Assembly: GCF_900156455.1 (NCBI RefSeq)
Contig: NZ_FTNQ01000006.1
Location: 1 to 64,000, forward strand
Origin: Microbacterium sp. RURRCA19A
Lineage (GTDB): Bacteria; Actinomycetota; Actinomycetes; Actinomycetales; Microbacteriaceae
Length of the DNA: 64,000 bases
Reading direction: 5' to 3'
Shown: piece by piece, positions 50,227-58,250 of the stretch
Numbering within the stretch: the first letter of the stretch is position 1
Layout of the letters: every line of letters starts with the position of its first letter
The notes under the pieces: model-generated
Seen by the model: only the letters and a program-made list of their open reading frames with translations
Told to the model about the DNA's origin: nothing
Database searches by the model: none
Made by a program: the position numbers and the translations under genes

Positions 50227-51533
50227 CGCTTCCCACGACCGAGATCGACCGGGCCCTCGACCGCTCGGGACTCCAGCCGCAGGGGCGACCCGCCGAGATC
50301 GTCCTGGCCCGGGATGTCGCGGATGTGCAGGAGACGGTGCGCCGAGCCTCGGCATCCGGTGTTCCGCTCATCACGCGCGGCGCGGGATCGGGCCTGGCCG
50401 GAGGGGCGGTGGCGGGGGAGGGGGCGATCGTGCTCGACCTGTCGCAGCTGAACCGCATCCGGGCGATCGACCCGGTCGACGGCACCGCCGAGGTGGAGGC
50501 CGGGGTGATCACGGCGGATCTGGATGCCGCGGCCCGCGCGAACGGCCTCCTGTACGCGCCCGACCCCGGCAGCGTCGGCATCTCGACGATCGGCGGCAAC
50601 ATCGCCACCAACGCCGGAGGACTGCGCGGGGCGAAGTACGGGGTGACACGGGATGCGGTGCTGTCCGTCGACGTGGTCCTCGCCGACGGCTCGCTCGTGC
50701 GCCTCGGCCGCCCCACGATCAAGGGCGTCACCGGGTACGACCTCGCGGGCCTCGTGGTGGGGTCGGAGGGGACGCTCGGCATCGTGGTCGCGGCCCGCGT
50801 GCGCCTGCTGCCGGCTCCGCAGCGGGTGGCGACGGCCTCCGCGTTCTTCGCGACGCTGGAGGACGCCGCGCACGCGGTCGCGGCGATCGCGGTGAGCGGG
50901 GCTCGCCCCGCGGTGCTGGAGATCCTCGACGGTGCGACGCTCGCCGCGATCGACGACGCCTCGGGCACGGCGCTCCGTGCGCAGGGGGAGGCGCTGCTGC
51001 TCGCGCAGACCGACGGGTTCGGTGCCGCGGAGGAGATGGCCGTGGTCCTCGCGGCGGTCGCCCCGACGGCGACCCGCCACGAGTGGACCGAGGATGCCGA
51101 GCGCGCCGCCGATCTCCTGTCCGCGCGGCGGCAGGCGCTCCCGGCGCTGGAGCGGATCGGTCGACCGCTGATCGAAGACATCGCGGTTCCGCGGAGCCGG
51201 CTGGCGGAGGCGATCAGCGGCATCCGGCTCATCGCGGATCGGCACGGGGTGCCGATCTTCGTCTTCGGTCACGCCGGCGACGGCAACCTGCATCCGATCA
51301 TCGTGGTCGAGCCGGGCGACGGAGACCTGCCCGAGACCGCCGTGCGCGCCGCCGACGACATCTTCGCCCTCGCCCTGTCGCTCGGCGGCACGGTCACCGC
51401 GGAGCACGGCGTCGGGCGTCTCAAGCGCGAGTGGGCGCGGCGCGAACTGGGAGACGACGTGGTGCGGCTGCACGACGAGATCAAGCGCGTGTTCGACCCC
51501 CGCGGCATCCTGAACCCCGGCAGCGGCTACTGA
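50223..51533 (+). CDS. FAD-binding oxidase, GlcD/D-lactate dehydrogenase type
   Basis: A 436-residue FAD-linked oxidase. The PCMH-type FAD domain has GVPLITRGAGSGLAGGAVAG, GLLYAPDPGSVGISTIGGNI and TNAGGLRGAKYGVTRDAVLS. The C-terminal domain has FVFGHAGDGNLHPIIVVEPG and TVTAEHGVGRLKREWARREL, with catalytic-type His residues, and ends FDPRGILNPGSGY. It should oxidise a 2-hydroxy acid. As last gene of the operon it may work on the product of the preceding reductase and monooxygenases. Its stop overlaps that of the convergent DUF4188 gene. Confidence 0.85.
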   Translation: MTLPTTEIDRALDRSGLQPQGRPAEIVLARDVADVQETVRRASASGVPLITRGAGSGLAGGAVAGEGAIVLDLSQLNRIRAIDPVDGTAEVEAGVITADLDAAARANGLLYAPDPGSVGISTIGGNIATNAGGLRGAKYGVTRDAVLSVDVVLADGSLVRLGRPTIKGVTGYDLAGLVVGSEGTLGIVVAARVRLLPAPQRVATASAFFATLEDAAHAVAAIAVSGARPAVLEILDGATLAAIDDASGTALRAQGEALLLAQTDGFGAAEEMAVVLAAVAPTATRHEWTEDAERAADLLSARRQALPALERIGRPLIEDIAVPRSRLAEAISGIRLIADRHGVPIFVFGHAGDGNLHPIIVVEPGDGDLPETAVRAADDIFALALSLGGTVTAEHGVGRLKREWARRELGDDVVRLHDEIKRVFDPRGILNPGSGY

Positions 51534-52036
51534 GCGGGCTCGACCGGCGGGCGTGCGGAGGTGCGCCCGTCGGCCGCGCGCGCCGCCGCCCGGTCGTGTC
51601 GTGAGCCCACCGGAACGATCGCGGTCGCCTTCGGCAGTCCCATCGGCGGGGTGGCCACGAAGATCGACTCGGCACGGTCGACGAGGTACGTCTCGTGCCA
51701 GATGCCCACCGCGCCCGCGGCCTTCCGCGCGCGCTTGTTGAAACGGGTCCAGGCCGGGCGGTGCGCCTGCGCGGGGGCCGACGCGTAGGCGTACAGCTTC
51801 TCCAGCGACGACCAGTACTGCACGAGGTACGGTCCGCGGGCCCCGATGAGGGTCGTGAACCCGAGCAGGCCCGAGTCGGGATCGCTGCTGAGCTCGCGCA
51901 GCATGGGCCCCATCTCGGCGGAGATGGGCAGCCAGAGGTCGGGCCGCCACCACCGGTTGATGGTCATGCCGATGTGGAAGACGACGAGTTCGCCGTCGTG
52001 TCGGTGGGTCATGCGACCCGGGTGGAGGGATGCCAT
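51527..52036 (-). CDS. DUF4188 domain protein
   Basis: A 169-residue protein of the DUF4188 family (dimeric alpha-beta barrel, monooxygenase-like). It reads GELVVFHIGMTINRWWRPDL, LGFTTLIGARGPYLVQYWSS, AWTRFNKRARKAAGAVGIWH and ETYLVDRAESIFVATPPMGL. Members are often under MerR regulators and may bind haem or small aldehydes; the role is not established. It is divergent from the merR gene, and paired dyads lie in the shared 71-base promoter region. Confidence 0.85.
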   Translation of the reverse strand: MASLHPGRMTHRHDGELVVFHIGMTINRWWRPDLWLPISAEMGPMLRELSSDPDSGLLGFTTLIGARGPYLVQYWSSLEKLYAYASAPAQAHRPAWTRFNKRARKAAGAVGIWHETYLVDRAESIFVATPPMGLPKATAIVPVGSRHDRAAARAADGRTSARPPVEPAQ

Positions 52037-52051
52037 GGGCTCGTCCTAACT

Positions 52052-52091
52052 GGATAGTGTCACTATCTAGTGTTGGATAGTAGTGCTATCC
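52052..52091. promoter_or_regulatory. Twin MerR operator candidate
   Basis: GGATAG-TGTCA-CTATCT and GGATAG-TAGTG-CTATCC have identical 5-base spacers and lie 23 bases apart, in the short gap between divergent DUF4188 and merR genes. The second dyad is perfect. Confidence 0.7.
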
Positions 52092-52107
52092 AGTCAAGGG
52101 GGAATCC

Positions 52108-52719
52108 ATGCGCATCTCGGAACTGTCCGCTCGCAGCGGAGTCTCCGTGGCGACGATCAAGTACTACCTCCGCGAGCGCGTCCTCCCCGAGGGGGAGCGG
52201 ACGTCGCCGACCCAGGCGACCTACGGCGAACCGCATCTGCGCCGGCTCGGCGTCATCCGGGCCCTCGTGGATGCCGGCGTCGGCATCGCCGGGGTGCGCA
52301 ACGTCATCTCCGTGCTGGAGAACCCCCCCGAGAGCCCCGGTGCCCTCCTCGGCGCCGCGAGCACCGCCGTGAACCCCGACACGGACGACGCACACCTCGA
52401 CCTGGAGCCGGCGCGCGCGCTCGTCGCCCGCTTCGGGGGCGCGGCGGACGACTGCGCGCCGGGTCAGGTCGCCGCCGTCGCACGGGCCCTCGCCTCGCTC
52501 GACCGTGCGGGCTTCGCTGTCCCCGAGCCGGTGCTCGCCGCCTACGTCGAGCATCTCGCCGCCATCGGCGAGGCGGAGCTCCAGGCCACGCCCGCGGACT
52601 CCGCCGACGAAGCCGTCCGCTATGTCGTCCTCGGCACCGTGCTGGTCGAACCGCTCATCCTCGCTCTCCGGCGCATCGCGGAGCAGACAGCCGCTTCGCG
52701 CCGGTTCGGGAGCGGCTGA
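52108..52719 (+). CDS. MerR-family transcriptional regulator
   Basis: A 203-residue regulator. The N-terminal MerR winged helix is ISELSARSGVSVATIKYYLR then ERVLPEGERTSPTQATYGEP and HLRRLGVIRALVDAGVGIAG. The C-terminal part is a long helical ligand domain (TAVNPDTDDAHLDLEPARAL) without the cysteines of metal sensors. AAGGGGGA precedes the ATG. It probably acts on the twin dyads ahead of itself and the DUF4188 gene. Its stop lies in a small hairpin shared with the convergent DUF4287 gene. Confidence 0.88.
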   Translation: MRISELSARSGVSVATIKYYLRERVLPEGERTSPTQATYGEPHLRRLGVIRALVDAGVGIAGVRNVISVLENPPESPGALLGAASTAVNPDTDDAHLDLEPARALVARFGGAADDCAPGQVAAVARALASLDRAGFAVPEPVLAAYVEHLAAIGEAELQATPADSADEAVRYVVLGTVLVEPLILALRRIAEQTAASRRFGSG

Positions 52720-52728
52720 GCCGTCCGG

Positions 52729-53019
52729 TCAGCCGTGGGGATTCGTGGCGGCGCCGTCGAGCCAGAGCGTGTCCGTCGGGTCGCTGTGCGTTCCGCCGGA
52801 ACCGACGTGGGCGGCGCTGATCCGCGGCCCCTTCGTGATGACGTGCACGAGGGCCATCCCGTGTCCGCGTCCGACGTCGTAGTCCGTCTTCAGCCACTCC
52901 AGGATCGGGGTGGCCTTCGTGTCGGGGCCGAACCCCCGTTCCGCCGCGAGGTCGACGAGCTGGCGCGGCGTCAGTCCGGTCTTCTTCTCGACCGCGTCGA
53001 GGTAGGCCTGGAAGGACAT
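52729..53019 (-). CDS. DUF4287 domain protein
   Basis: A 96-residue protein matching DUF4287: FQAYLDAVEKKTGLTPRQLV, ATPILEWLKTDYDVGRGHGM and ALVHVITKGPRISAAHVGSG. The family has an N-terminal helical unit and a short C-terminal segment; it is related to the DUF5655 type. Function unknown, probably cytosolic. AGGAGATCCC before the ATG supports the start. Convergent with merR and divergent from the double GNAT gene. Confidence 0.85.
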   Translation of the reverse strand: MSFQAYLDAVEKKTGLTPRQLVDLAAERGFGPDTKATPILEWLKTDYDVGRGHGMALVHVITKGPRISAAHVGSGGTHSDPTDTLWLDGAATNPHG

Positions 53020-53108
53020 GGGATCTCCTGTCTCGGGGCGGGCGTCGGGGCTGGCGGGCGACCGGCGCTCGGGCTCAGGCTAGCGACACGGCGCGATAGC
53101 GTCGAGGG

Positions 53109-54080
53109 ATGGCCGTCACGTTCCATCGCGCGCCCGTCGCCGAGATCGCCCCGCTCACCCTCTACCGCCTGCTCTGGCTGCGCGTGTCGGTATTCGTGGT
53201 CGAGCAGGAGGCTGCGTACCCCGAGATCGACGGCCGCGACATCGAGCCCGGCGCCGAACTCCTGTGGGCGCAGGACGAGGCCGGAGCCGTGCTCGCGACC
53301 CTGCGCCTGCTGCGGGAGGAGCGCAACACCCGCATCGGGCGGGTCGCGACGGCCGCTTCCGCGCGCGGGCGGGGACTCGCCGCAGACCTCATGCGCACGG
53401 CCGTCGCGATCCTGGACGCCGAGGCTCCCGGCATCCCGATCCTCCTCGACGCGCAGGCGCAGCTCGCCGACTGGTACGGCCGATTCGGGTTCGTCGGGTC
53501 CGGAGAACCCTTCTCCGAGGACGGCATCCCGCACCTGCCGATGCGGCGGACGCACCTGACCACGGCGCGGCTGGTCCTGCGGGAGTGGACCCGCGCCGAC
53601 GACGACCGGACGTTCCTGTTCGACATGTACCGCCGACCCGAGGTCCGTCGGTACATCGGCGACGGTCGGACGATGACGGATGCCGCCGAGGTCGACGCCC
53701 TGCTCGATCGGTGGAGCAGTCGCGGCGACGGGGTCCTCGGCATCCGGGCCGTGACCCGCGCCGACGGGGAGCGCCTGGGCGCGATCCTGCTGAAGCCGAT
53801 CCCGTGGTCGGCGGGGGTCGGCGGCGACCGGGCCGACGACATCGAGATCGGCTGGCACTTCCACCCCGACGCCCACGGCGAGGGATACGCGACCGAGGCC
53901 GCCGCCGCGATGCTCGCCCTCGCGCACGCGGCCGGCATCCCGCGCGTGGTCGCGGTGACCCACCCCGACAACCGCGCCTCGCAGGCCGTCGCCGAGCGCA
54001 TCGGCATGCGCGCTGAGGGAGAGACCGACGCCTACTACGACACGACGTGTGTGCTGTTCGTCTCGGATCGGCCCTCGTGA
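53109..54080 (+). CDS. Fused double GNAT acetyltransferase (ElaA-like + RimJ-like)
   Basis: A 323-residue protein with two acetyltransferase domains. Residues 1-150 match ElaA (LYRLLWLRVSVFVVEQEAAY, RIGRVATAASARGRGLAADL, DWYGRFGFVGSGEPFSEDGI). Residues ~155-323 match the RimJ/RimL type (TARLVLREWTRADDDRTFLF, EIGWHFHPDAHGEGYATEAA, ASQAVAERIGMRAEG). Both keep an R/H-G-x-G/A acetyl-CoA loop. Substrates are unknown. TAGCGT ends 6 bases before the ATG, so the mRNA is probably leaderless. The downstream lipoprotein GTG overlaps its stop. Confidence 0.85.
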   Translation: MAVTFHRAPVAEIAPLTLYRLLWLRVSVFVVEQEAAYPEIDGRDIEPGAELLWAQDEAGAVLATLRLLREERNTRIGRVATAASARGRGLAADLMRTAVAILDAEAPGIPILLDAQAQLADWYGRFGFVGSGEPFSEDGIPHLPMRRTHLTTARLVLREWTRADDDRTFLFDMYRRPEVRRYIGDGRTMTDAAEVDALLDRWSSRGDGVLGIRAVTRADGERLGAILLKPIPWSAGVGGDRADDIEIGWHFHPDAHGEGYATEAAAAMLALAHAAGIPRVVAVTHPDNRASQAVAERIGMRAEGETDAYYDTTCVLFVSDRPS

Positions 54081-55870
54081 GACGTCCCGCCGCAGCGGCC
54101 GCCGTGCTCGTCGCGCTCCTCGTCCTCCCGGGGTGCGGACTCCAGTTCTCGCTCGGATTCGGCACCGGGTCGGACGGCCGGTTCGAGGGCAGCGAGATCA
54201 CCGTGCCCGTGCTGTACGCGAGCGGGAAGAAGGGCGTGCTCGCCAGCCAGCGCATCACCGCGGCCTCCGCCGAGGGCGGCGGCCTCAGCGTCGACATCAC
54301 CGAGAACGACGTCAGCGGTGTCGATCCGGTCACGCAGTCCGCGACGTGGACGGCGGTCACCGCCGCGACCCTGCTCACCGGGGCGCGGCCGGACACCGCG
54401 TACACCTTCGGGTTCGACACCCGCCTGGCGACCCCGGCGGCGGGCGCCGTCACCGCGGTCGGCGTGCTCGCGCTCTACTACGGCACCGAGGTCCAGTCGG
54501 GAGTCGCCCTGTCCGGCGCCGTCACCCCGTTCGGTGCGATCCGGCCCGTGCCCGGGCTCGCCGAGCAGGTCGCCGCCGCCGTCGAGGCCGGCGGGATCGA
54601 CACGATCCTCGTTCCCGCCGGGCAGCGGACGGTGCGCAACGCCCAGGGCGAGACGGTCGACCTCGACCAGCTCGCCGCGACCGGCGGCATGACCGTGACC
54701 GAGGTCGCGGACGTCGCCGGAGCGTACGCGGTGATGACGGGGGAGGAGCTGCCCGAGGCCGCATTCCCCACCCCTCCGCCCTCGCCGTCGCCCCTCGCGA
54801 CGGTGGACGGCGACCCCGCACCCGACGACCCGCTCGGTGTCGCCGCGGGCGACGTCATCGAGACCGCATCCGCCGCCCTGGACGCGGCCGCCGACCCGGC
54901 GGTCGCCGACGCGGCCCGGGACGCGCTCGAGCGTGCTTCCGCCCTCCGCTCGGACGGAGGCGCCGGCGCGGCGTTCGCCGCCGCGACGACCGCCGCCGAT
55001 CGGGTGGCCCTCGCGGTGGCCCCGCAGATCTCCCCCGACGAGGCCGGCGCGGATTCCGCGCGGGTGCGCGATGCCGCCGCGGCGCTGCTCGACGACCTCG
55101 ACCGCCGTTCGCCCGAGACCCTCGACGACCTCGACGCGGTCCTCCGCGCCGCGACCGCCGCGACCGAGGCCTTCGCCCTCGCCCGCTACGCGGAGGACAT
55201 GTCCGCCGACCCCGCGGACGACGTCTCCGACTCCGTGGCGACGACCGCGGTCGCGCTCGCACGGTCCGCGCTCCGAACGGCCGAGGCCCTCGGCGACCTG
55301 CCCGCGGGCGGCGGGGGGCGGCTCGACGGCGAGGCGGACCTCGCCGGGGTGGCCTCGCTGCTCCGACGGGCCGGCATCGCCGCGAGCGACGCCTACCGGT
55401 CGCGGGTGATCGCCTCCCGGGCCGACGCCGACGGAATCTCCGTCGACGCCGCCGAGGCGCGGGTTGCGGCAGCCGACCCCGCGGCGCTCCGCGCGCTCGC
55501 CCTCGACCAGGCGCGCGACGAGCTCGCCGAACGGGCGCCCGACGACCGCGGATGGGCCGCGCTCGGTCTGGCTCTCTCCGGCTACACCCACGTGTCTCCC
55601 GTGCTCGCGGCGACGCAGACCGTGCGCCCGCCCTCGGACACGGATGCCGCGGACGCGGCGACGCGACGGATCGCCGTGGCCGACGAGTACACGGTGTCCG
55701 CCGTCGACGCGCTCCTGGCCACGGGGGCGGCGGTCCCGATCGTCCGCGGCGCGCTCGCGGAGGCGGCGACGGATGCGGGGGCCGCGCCTGCCGCCGGGGC
55801 GGTCGGCTACGTCACGCCCTTCGTGACCGCCCGCGTCCTCGCCTTCGCCGCCGGGGTCGAGCGTTCCTGA
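54077..55870 (+). CDS. Lipoprotein with Lon-like (S16) domain lacking catalytic residues
   Basis: A 597-residue protein with lipobox VLPGC (Cys 20). Residues ~65-215 follow the Lon protease domain: LATPAAGAVTAVGVLALYYG, then GVALSGAVTPFGAIRPVPGL, AEQVAAAVEAGGIDTILVPA. At the nucleophile position (PSAG in Lon) it has Ala 121, and at the Lys position of GGLKEK it has Gln 164, so it should be proteolytically inactive. After a Pro-rich linker (PPPSPSPLATVDGDPAPDDP) ~350 residues are Ala-rich and helical. It would sit outside the cell on a lipid anchor. GTG overlaps the GNAT stop. Confidence 0.6.
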   Translation: MRRPAAAAAVLVALLVLPGCGLQFSLGFGTGSDGRFEGSEITVPVLYASGKKGVLASQRITAASAEGGGLSVDITENDVSGVDPVTQSATWTAVTAATLLTGARPDTAYTFGFDTRLATPAAGAVTAVGVLALYYGTEVQSGVALSGAVTPFGAIRPVPGLAEQVAAAVEAGGIDTILVPAGQRTVRNAQGETVDLDQLAATGGMTVTEVADVAGAYAVMTGEELPEAAFPTPPPSPSPLATVDGDPAPDDPLGVAAGDVIETASAALDAAADPAVADAARDALERASALRSDGGAGAAFAAATTAADRVALAVAPQISPDEAGADSARVRDAAAALLDDLDRRSPETLDDLDAVLRAATAATEAFALARYAEDMSADPADDVSDSVATTAVALARSALRTAEALGDLPAGGGGRLDGEADLAGVASLLRRAGIAASDAYRSRVIASRADADGISVDAAEARVAAADPAALRALALDQARDELAERAPDDRGWAALGLALSGYTHVSPVLAATQTVRPPSDTDAADAATRRIAVADEYTVSAVDALLATGAAVPIVRGALAEAATDAGAAPAAGAVGYVTPFVTARVLAFAAGVERS

Positions 55871-55883
55871 GCCGGACCGCGCG

Positions 55884-56105
55884 TCAGAGCTCGACGCCGT
55901 TGTCCGGGTCGTCGACGCCCACGTTGCGACCGCGGTTCGACTCGAACGCGATGAGCCATCCGAGCGAGATCACCGCGGCCAGCAGCAGACCCAGCCACAC
56001 GTTCTGCCAGACCAGCCCGAACAGGATGCCGGCGCCCAGCAGCACCACAGTCCCGAGGAGCCAGTACGTGCGTCCGCGGGGCCAGCCGGTGCCGGAGTTC
56101 GTCAT
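55884..56105 (-). CDS. Small two-helix membrane protein
   Basis: A 73-residue protein with two hydrophobic segments (YWLLGTVVLLGAGILFGLVW and NVWLGLLLAAVISLGWLIAF) and polar ends. TAGGCT ends 6 bases before the ATG, so it is probably leaderless. It is convergent with the Lon-like lipoprotein gene, with 13 bases between the stops. No function can be assigned. Confidence 0.7.
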   Translation of the reverse strand: MTNSGTGWPRGRTYWLLGTVVLLGAGILFGLVWQNVWLGLLLAAVISLGWLIAFESNRGRNVGVDDPDNGVEL

Positions 56106-56142
56106 CCGGCCAGCCTAGGCGGTCCGCGATCGGGGCCCGGGA

Positions 56143-57132
56143 TCAGCGGTCGCGGTGGTCTTCGGGCGCGAGCCGCGGGCCGCGCCGCGGTTCGAGCCCG
56201 GCCCCGGCGTAGATGAGACGGATGACGCGCTGGCGGTGCCCGGCGAAGGGCTCGAGCAGCTCGAGCATGCCGTCGTCGTCGGTGCGGTGCCCGGTCAGGG
56301 CGTAGCCGACCTGGTGGGCCAGGTGGTAGTCACCGATGCTCACGGCATCCGGATCGCCGAATGCGCGGATACGCGTCTCGGCGCTCGTCCAGACGCCGAC
56401 TCCGCGGAGGCTGATGAAGACCCGGTCGCGGGACTCGCCGTCGGCGGCGTCGGCCGTGGCCCGTGCGATCGACGCGCCTCGGCGAGCGGCCTCGACGATC
56501 GTGCGGGACTGCGGCGGCTCGAGCCCCGCGCGGTGCCAGGCCCACGACGGGACGTGCCGCCAGCCTTCGATGTCGGGCGGGGCGAACATCGGGCGCGGTG
56601 TCGGACCGGGGGCGCGTTCGCCGTACCAGGTGACGATGCTGCGCCAGGCCGAGAACGCCTGGAGGCCCGTGACCTTCTGCTCCATGATCGCGCTCACGAG
56701 CGCGTCGAACACCAGGTCGGTGCGCCCGATGCGGAGGTCGGGGAACCGTCGATGCCACTCCGCGACCGAGGGGTGCCGCGTCGCGTCGAAATCGTCCGGC
56801 TCGTCACGCGCGCCGCACAGGGCGGGTAACTGATTCAGCGCCCACCCGGCGCCCGGGCCCCACGCCGCGGCGTGGACCGCGCCGTCGGCGGTGCGGCGGA
56901 GCGCGAGCGTCGCGACGCCCGAGGGGGTGCGACTCGCCCGCCAGATCACGCCCCCCGAGCGGAGCGGGCCGGTAGCCGTGAAGGTCGGGTCGTGGCGTCC
57001 GTGGCGTTGCGCGCCGACCGCGCGATCCACGTCGACGGGGGACGGCGGGCGGTACTCGGTGCGGAGGGGCCCGACGTCCGGCGGGCGCGGGTCGCGCGAG
57101 GACGGACGCGCGGGCACCCGGGTCGACCTCAT
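56143..57132 (-). CDS. DNA-3-methyladenine glycosylase (AlkA-like)
   Basis: A 329-residue base-excision repair glycosylase. The N-terminal beta part (SGGVIWRASRTPSGVATLAL) is followed by the HhH-GPD domain: LVFDALVSAIMEQKVTGLQA, FSAWRSIVTWYGE, the helix-hairpin-helix LRGVGVWTSAETRIRAFGDP and the catalytic Asp in DAVSIGDYHLAHQVG. HRQRVIRLI is near the end. It removes alkylated purines from DNA. TAGGGT ends 6 bases before the ATG, so it is probably leaderless. Confidence 0.85.
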   Translation of the reverse strand: MRSTRVPARPSSRDPRPPDVGPLRTEYRPPSPVDVDRAVGAQRHGRHDPTFTATGPLRSGGVIWRASRTPSGVATLALRRTADGAVHAAAWGPGAGWALNQLPALCGARDEPDDFDATRHPSVAEWHRRFPDLRIGRTDLVFDALVSAIMEQKVTGLQAFSAWRSIVTWYGERAPGPTPRPMFAPPDIEGWRHVPSWAWHRAGLEPPQSRTIVEAARRGASIARATADAADGESRDRVFISLRGVGVWTSAETRIRAFGDPDAVSIGDYHLAHQVGYALTGHRTDDDGMLELLEPFAGHRQRVIRLIYAGAGLEPRRGPRLAPEDHRDR

Positions 57133-57183
57133 GCCGACACCCTACGTCGGCCCGCCGACATGACGCTCAGCGGGGCCGTCCGC

Positions 57184-57933
57184 TCAGAAGCGGTCGGGCG
57201 AGGGGGTGCCGTGGCCGTAGCGGATGGACACGTCGGCGTGCCGATCGAACCGGTAGCCGACGCCGCGCACGGTGCGGACGATGTCCTCGTAGACCCCGAG
57301 CTTCGCGCGCAGGCGACGAACGTGCACGTCGATCGTGCGCTCTCCGGGCGCCTCGTCGTCGGTCGCCCCCTCCCACAGCGACGAGACGAGCTCGGTGCGC
57401 TCGATCGTGCGACCCTCGCGGAGCACGAGGTACTGCAGCAGCTCGAACTCCTTGAAGGTGAAGGCGGCGGACTCGCCGTCGATGAGGACGCGCTTGCGCG
57501 AGATGTCGACCACGACGCCGCGGGGGGCGCGGTCCTCCTCGGCCGGCTCCTCCTTCGTTCGTGCGACGGCCGAGGGTTCGTGCAGCGCGAGCCGCACCAC
57601 GTCGACGTCGCGGCCGCCGGCACCGGCCGGAGCGAGGGCGACCGTCGCGTAGGTCTCGGCGGCGGGGGCCAGTTCCCCGAGGGTGCGGCGCAGCGCCTCG
57701 ACGAGCGTGCCGAGGCTGACGCCGGCTTCGGCGGCCTTGGCCTCGTCGATGCCGACGTAGAGGGCGAAGCCGCGGGGAGCGGTTCCGGCGGGCAGCGCCG
57801 GACGCGCGGCGGGGGCGGCGGGTGTCGCGGGGGCGGTCGGTCGCACGGCGGCGGCGCGGTGCGCGGGCCGGGGGCCGGTGGCAGTGGTCGAGGCGGTGGT
57901 GGCGGGGCGGTCGAGAACGGCGGAGATCGACAT
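57184..57933 (-). CDS. Winged-helix regulator (OmpR/PhoB DNA-binding type) without receiver
   Basis: A 249-residue protein. Residues ~30-50 are Ala/Pro-rich and disordered. A central alpha-beta segment (FALYVGIDEAKAAEAGVSLG, YATVALAPAGAGGRDVDVVR) replaces the phosphorylated receiver. The C-terminal OmpR-type winged helix is FTFKEFELLQYLVLREGRTI, ERTIDVHVRRLRAKLGVYED and IVRTVRGVGYRFDRH. No Asp phospho-site is present, so control must be by another route. AAGGA lies 10 bases before the ATG. Its leader is ~280 bases and contains a leaderless 33-codon ORF. Confidence 0.8.
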   Translation of the reverse strand: MSISAVLDRPATTASTTATGPRPAHRAAAVRPTAPATPAAPAARPALPAGTAPRGFALYVGIDEAKAAEAGVSLGTLVEALRRTLGELAPAAETYATVALAPAGAGGRDVDVVRLALHEPSAVARTKEEPAEEDRAPRGVVVDISRKRVLIDGESAAFTFKEFELLQYLVLREGRTIERTELVSSLWEGATDDEAPGERTIDVHVRRLRAKLGVYEDIVRTVRGVGYRFDRHADVSIRYGHGTPSPDRF

Positions 57934-58111
57934 GAGGGAGGTGTCCTTCAGTGGTGAACCCGGGCGTCCGAGAGAGCGGGGTTCAGCGGGAGGTGTGTGG
58001 CCGAGGGGCCGGAGCACGGTGTCCGGGTGCGCGTGATCGACGCGGAAGGCGGACGACCGGGCGACGATGCCGGCGTTCAGAAGCGCGGGATCGTCGGAGC
58101 GAGGGTCGCTG

Positions 58112-58213
58112 TTAGCGGCACATTCGACAACACAGGACAACGCGGCCGGGCATCATGATGCCGGCAGTTCCGTTCGCCTCCCGGGCGGACAGAGCAAGCG
58201 CGTTGACAGTCAT
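58112..58213 (-). CDS. Leaderless small ORF ending in clustered cysteines
   Basis: 33 codons, beginning MTVNALALSA and ending VVLCCRMCR then TAA. The ATG lies 7 bases after a CATAAT -10 box with a TTGACG -35 box, so transcription should start at or next to the ATG. It is in a different frame from the regulator gene that starts about 180 bases further on, in the same transcript. Small leaderless ORFs with tandem Cys codons are known in mycobacteria as cysteine-responsive leader peptides; here three of the last six residues are Cys. Function in attenuation is inferred. Confidence 0.45.
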   Translation of the reverse strand: MTVNALALSAREANGTAGIMMPGRVVLCCRMCR

Positions 58214-58220
58214 GGGGCCG

Positions 58221-58250
58221 ATTATGACGCACTGCGGCGGATCGCGTCAA
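58221..58250 (-). promoter_or_regulatory. Promoter of the leader ORF and winged-helix regulator
   Basis: On the minus strand TTGACG and CATAAT are 18 bases apart, followed by ATG after 7 bases. It is one of the best promoter matches in the chromosomal part. Confidence 0.6.
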
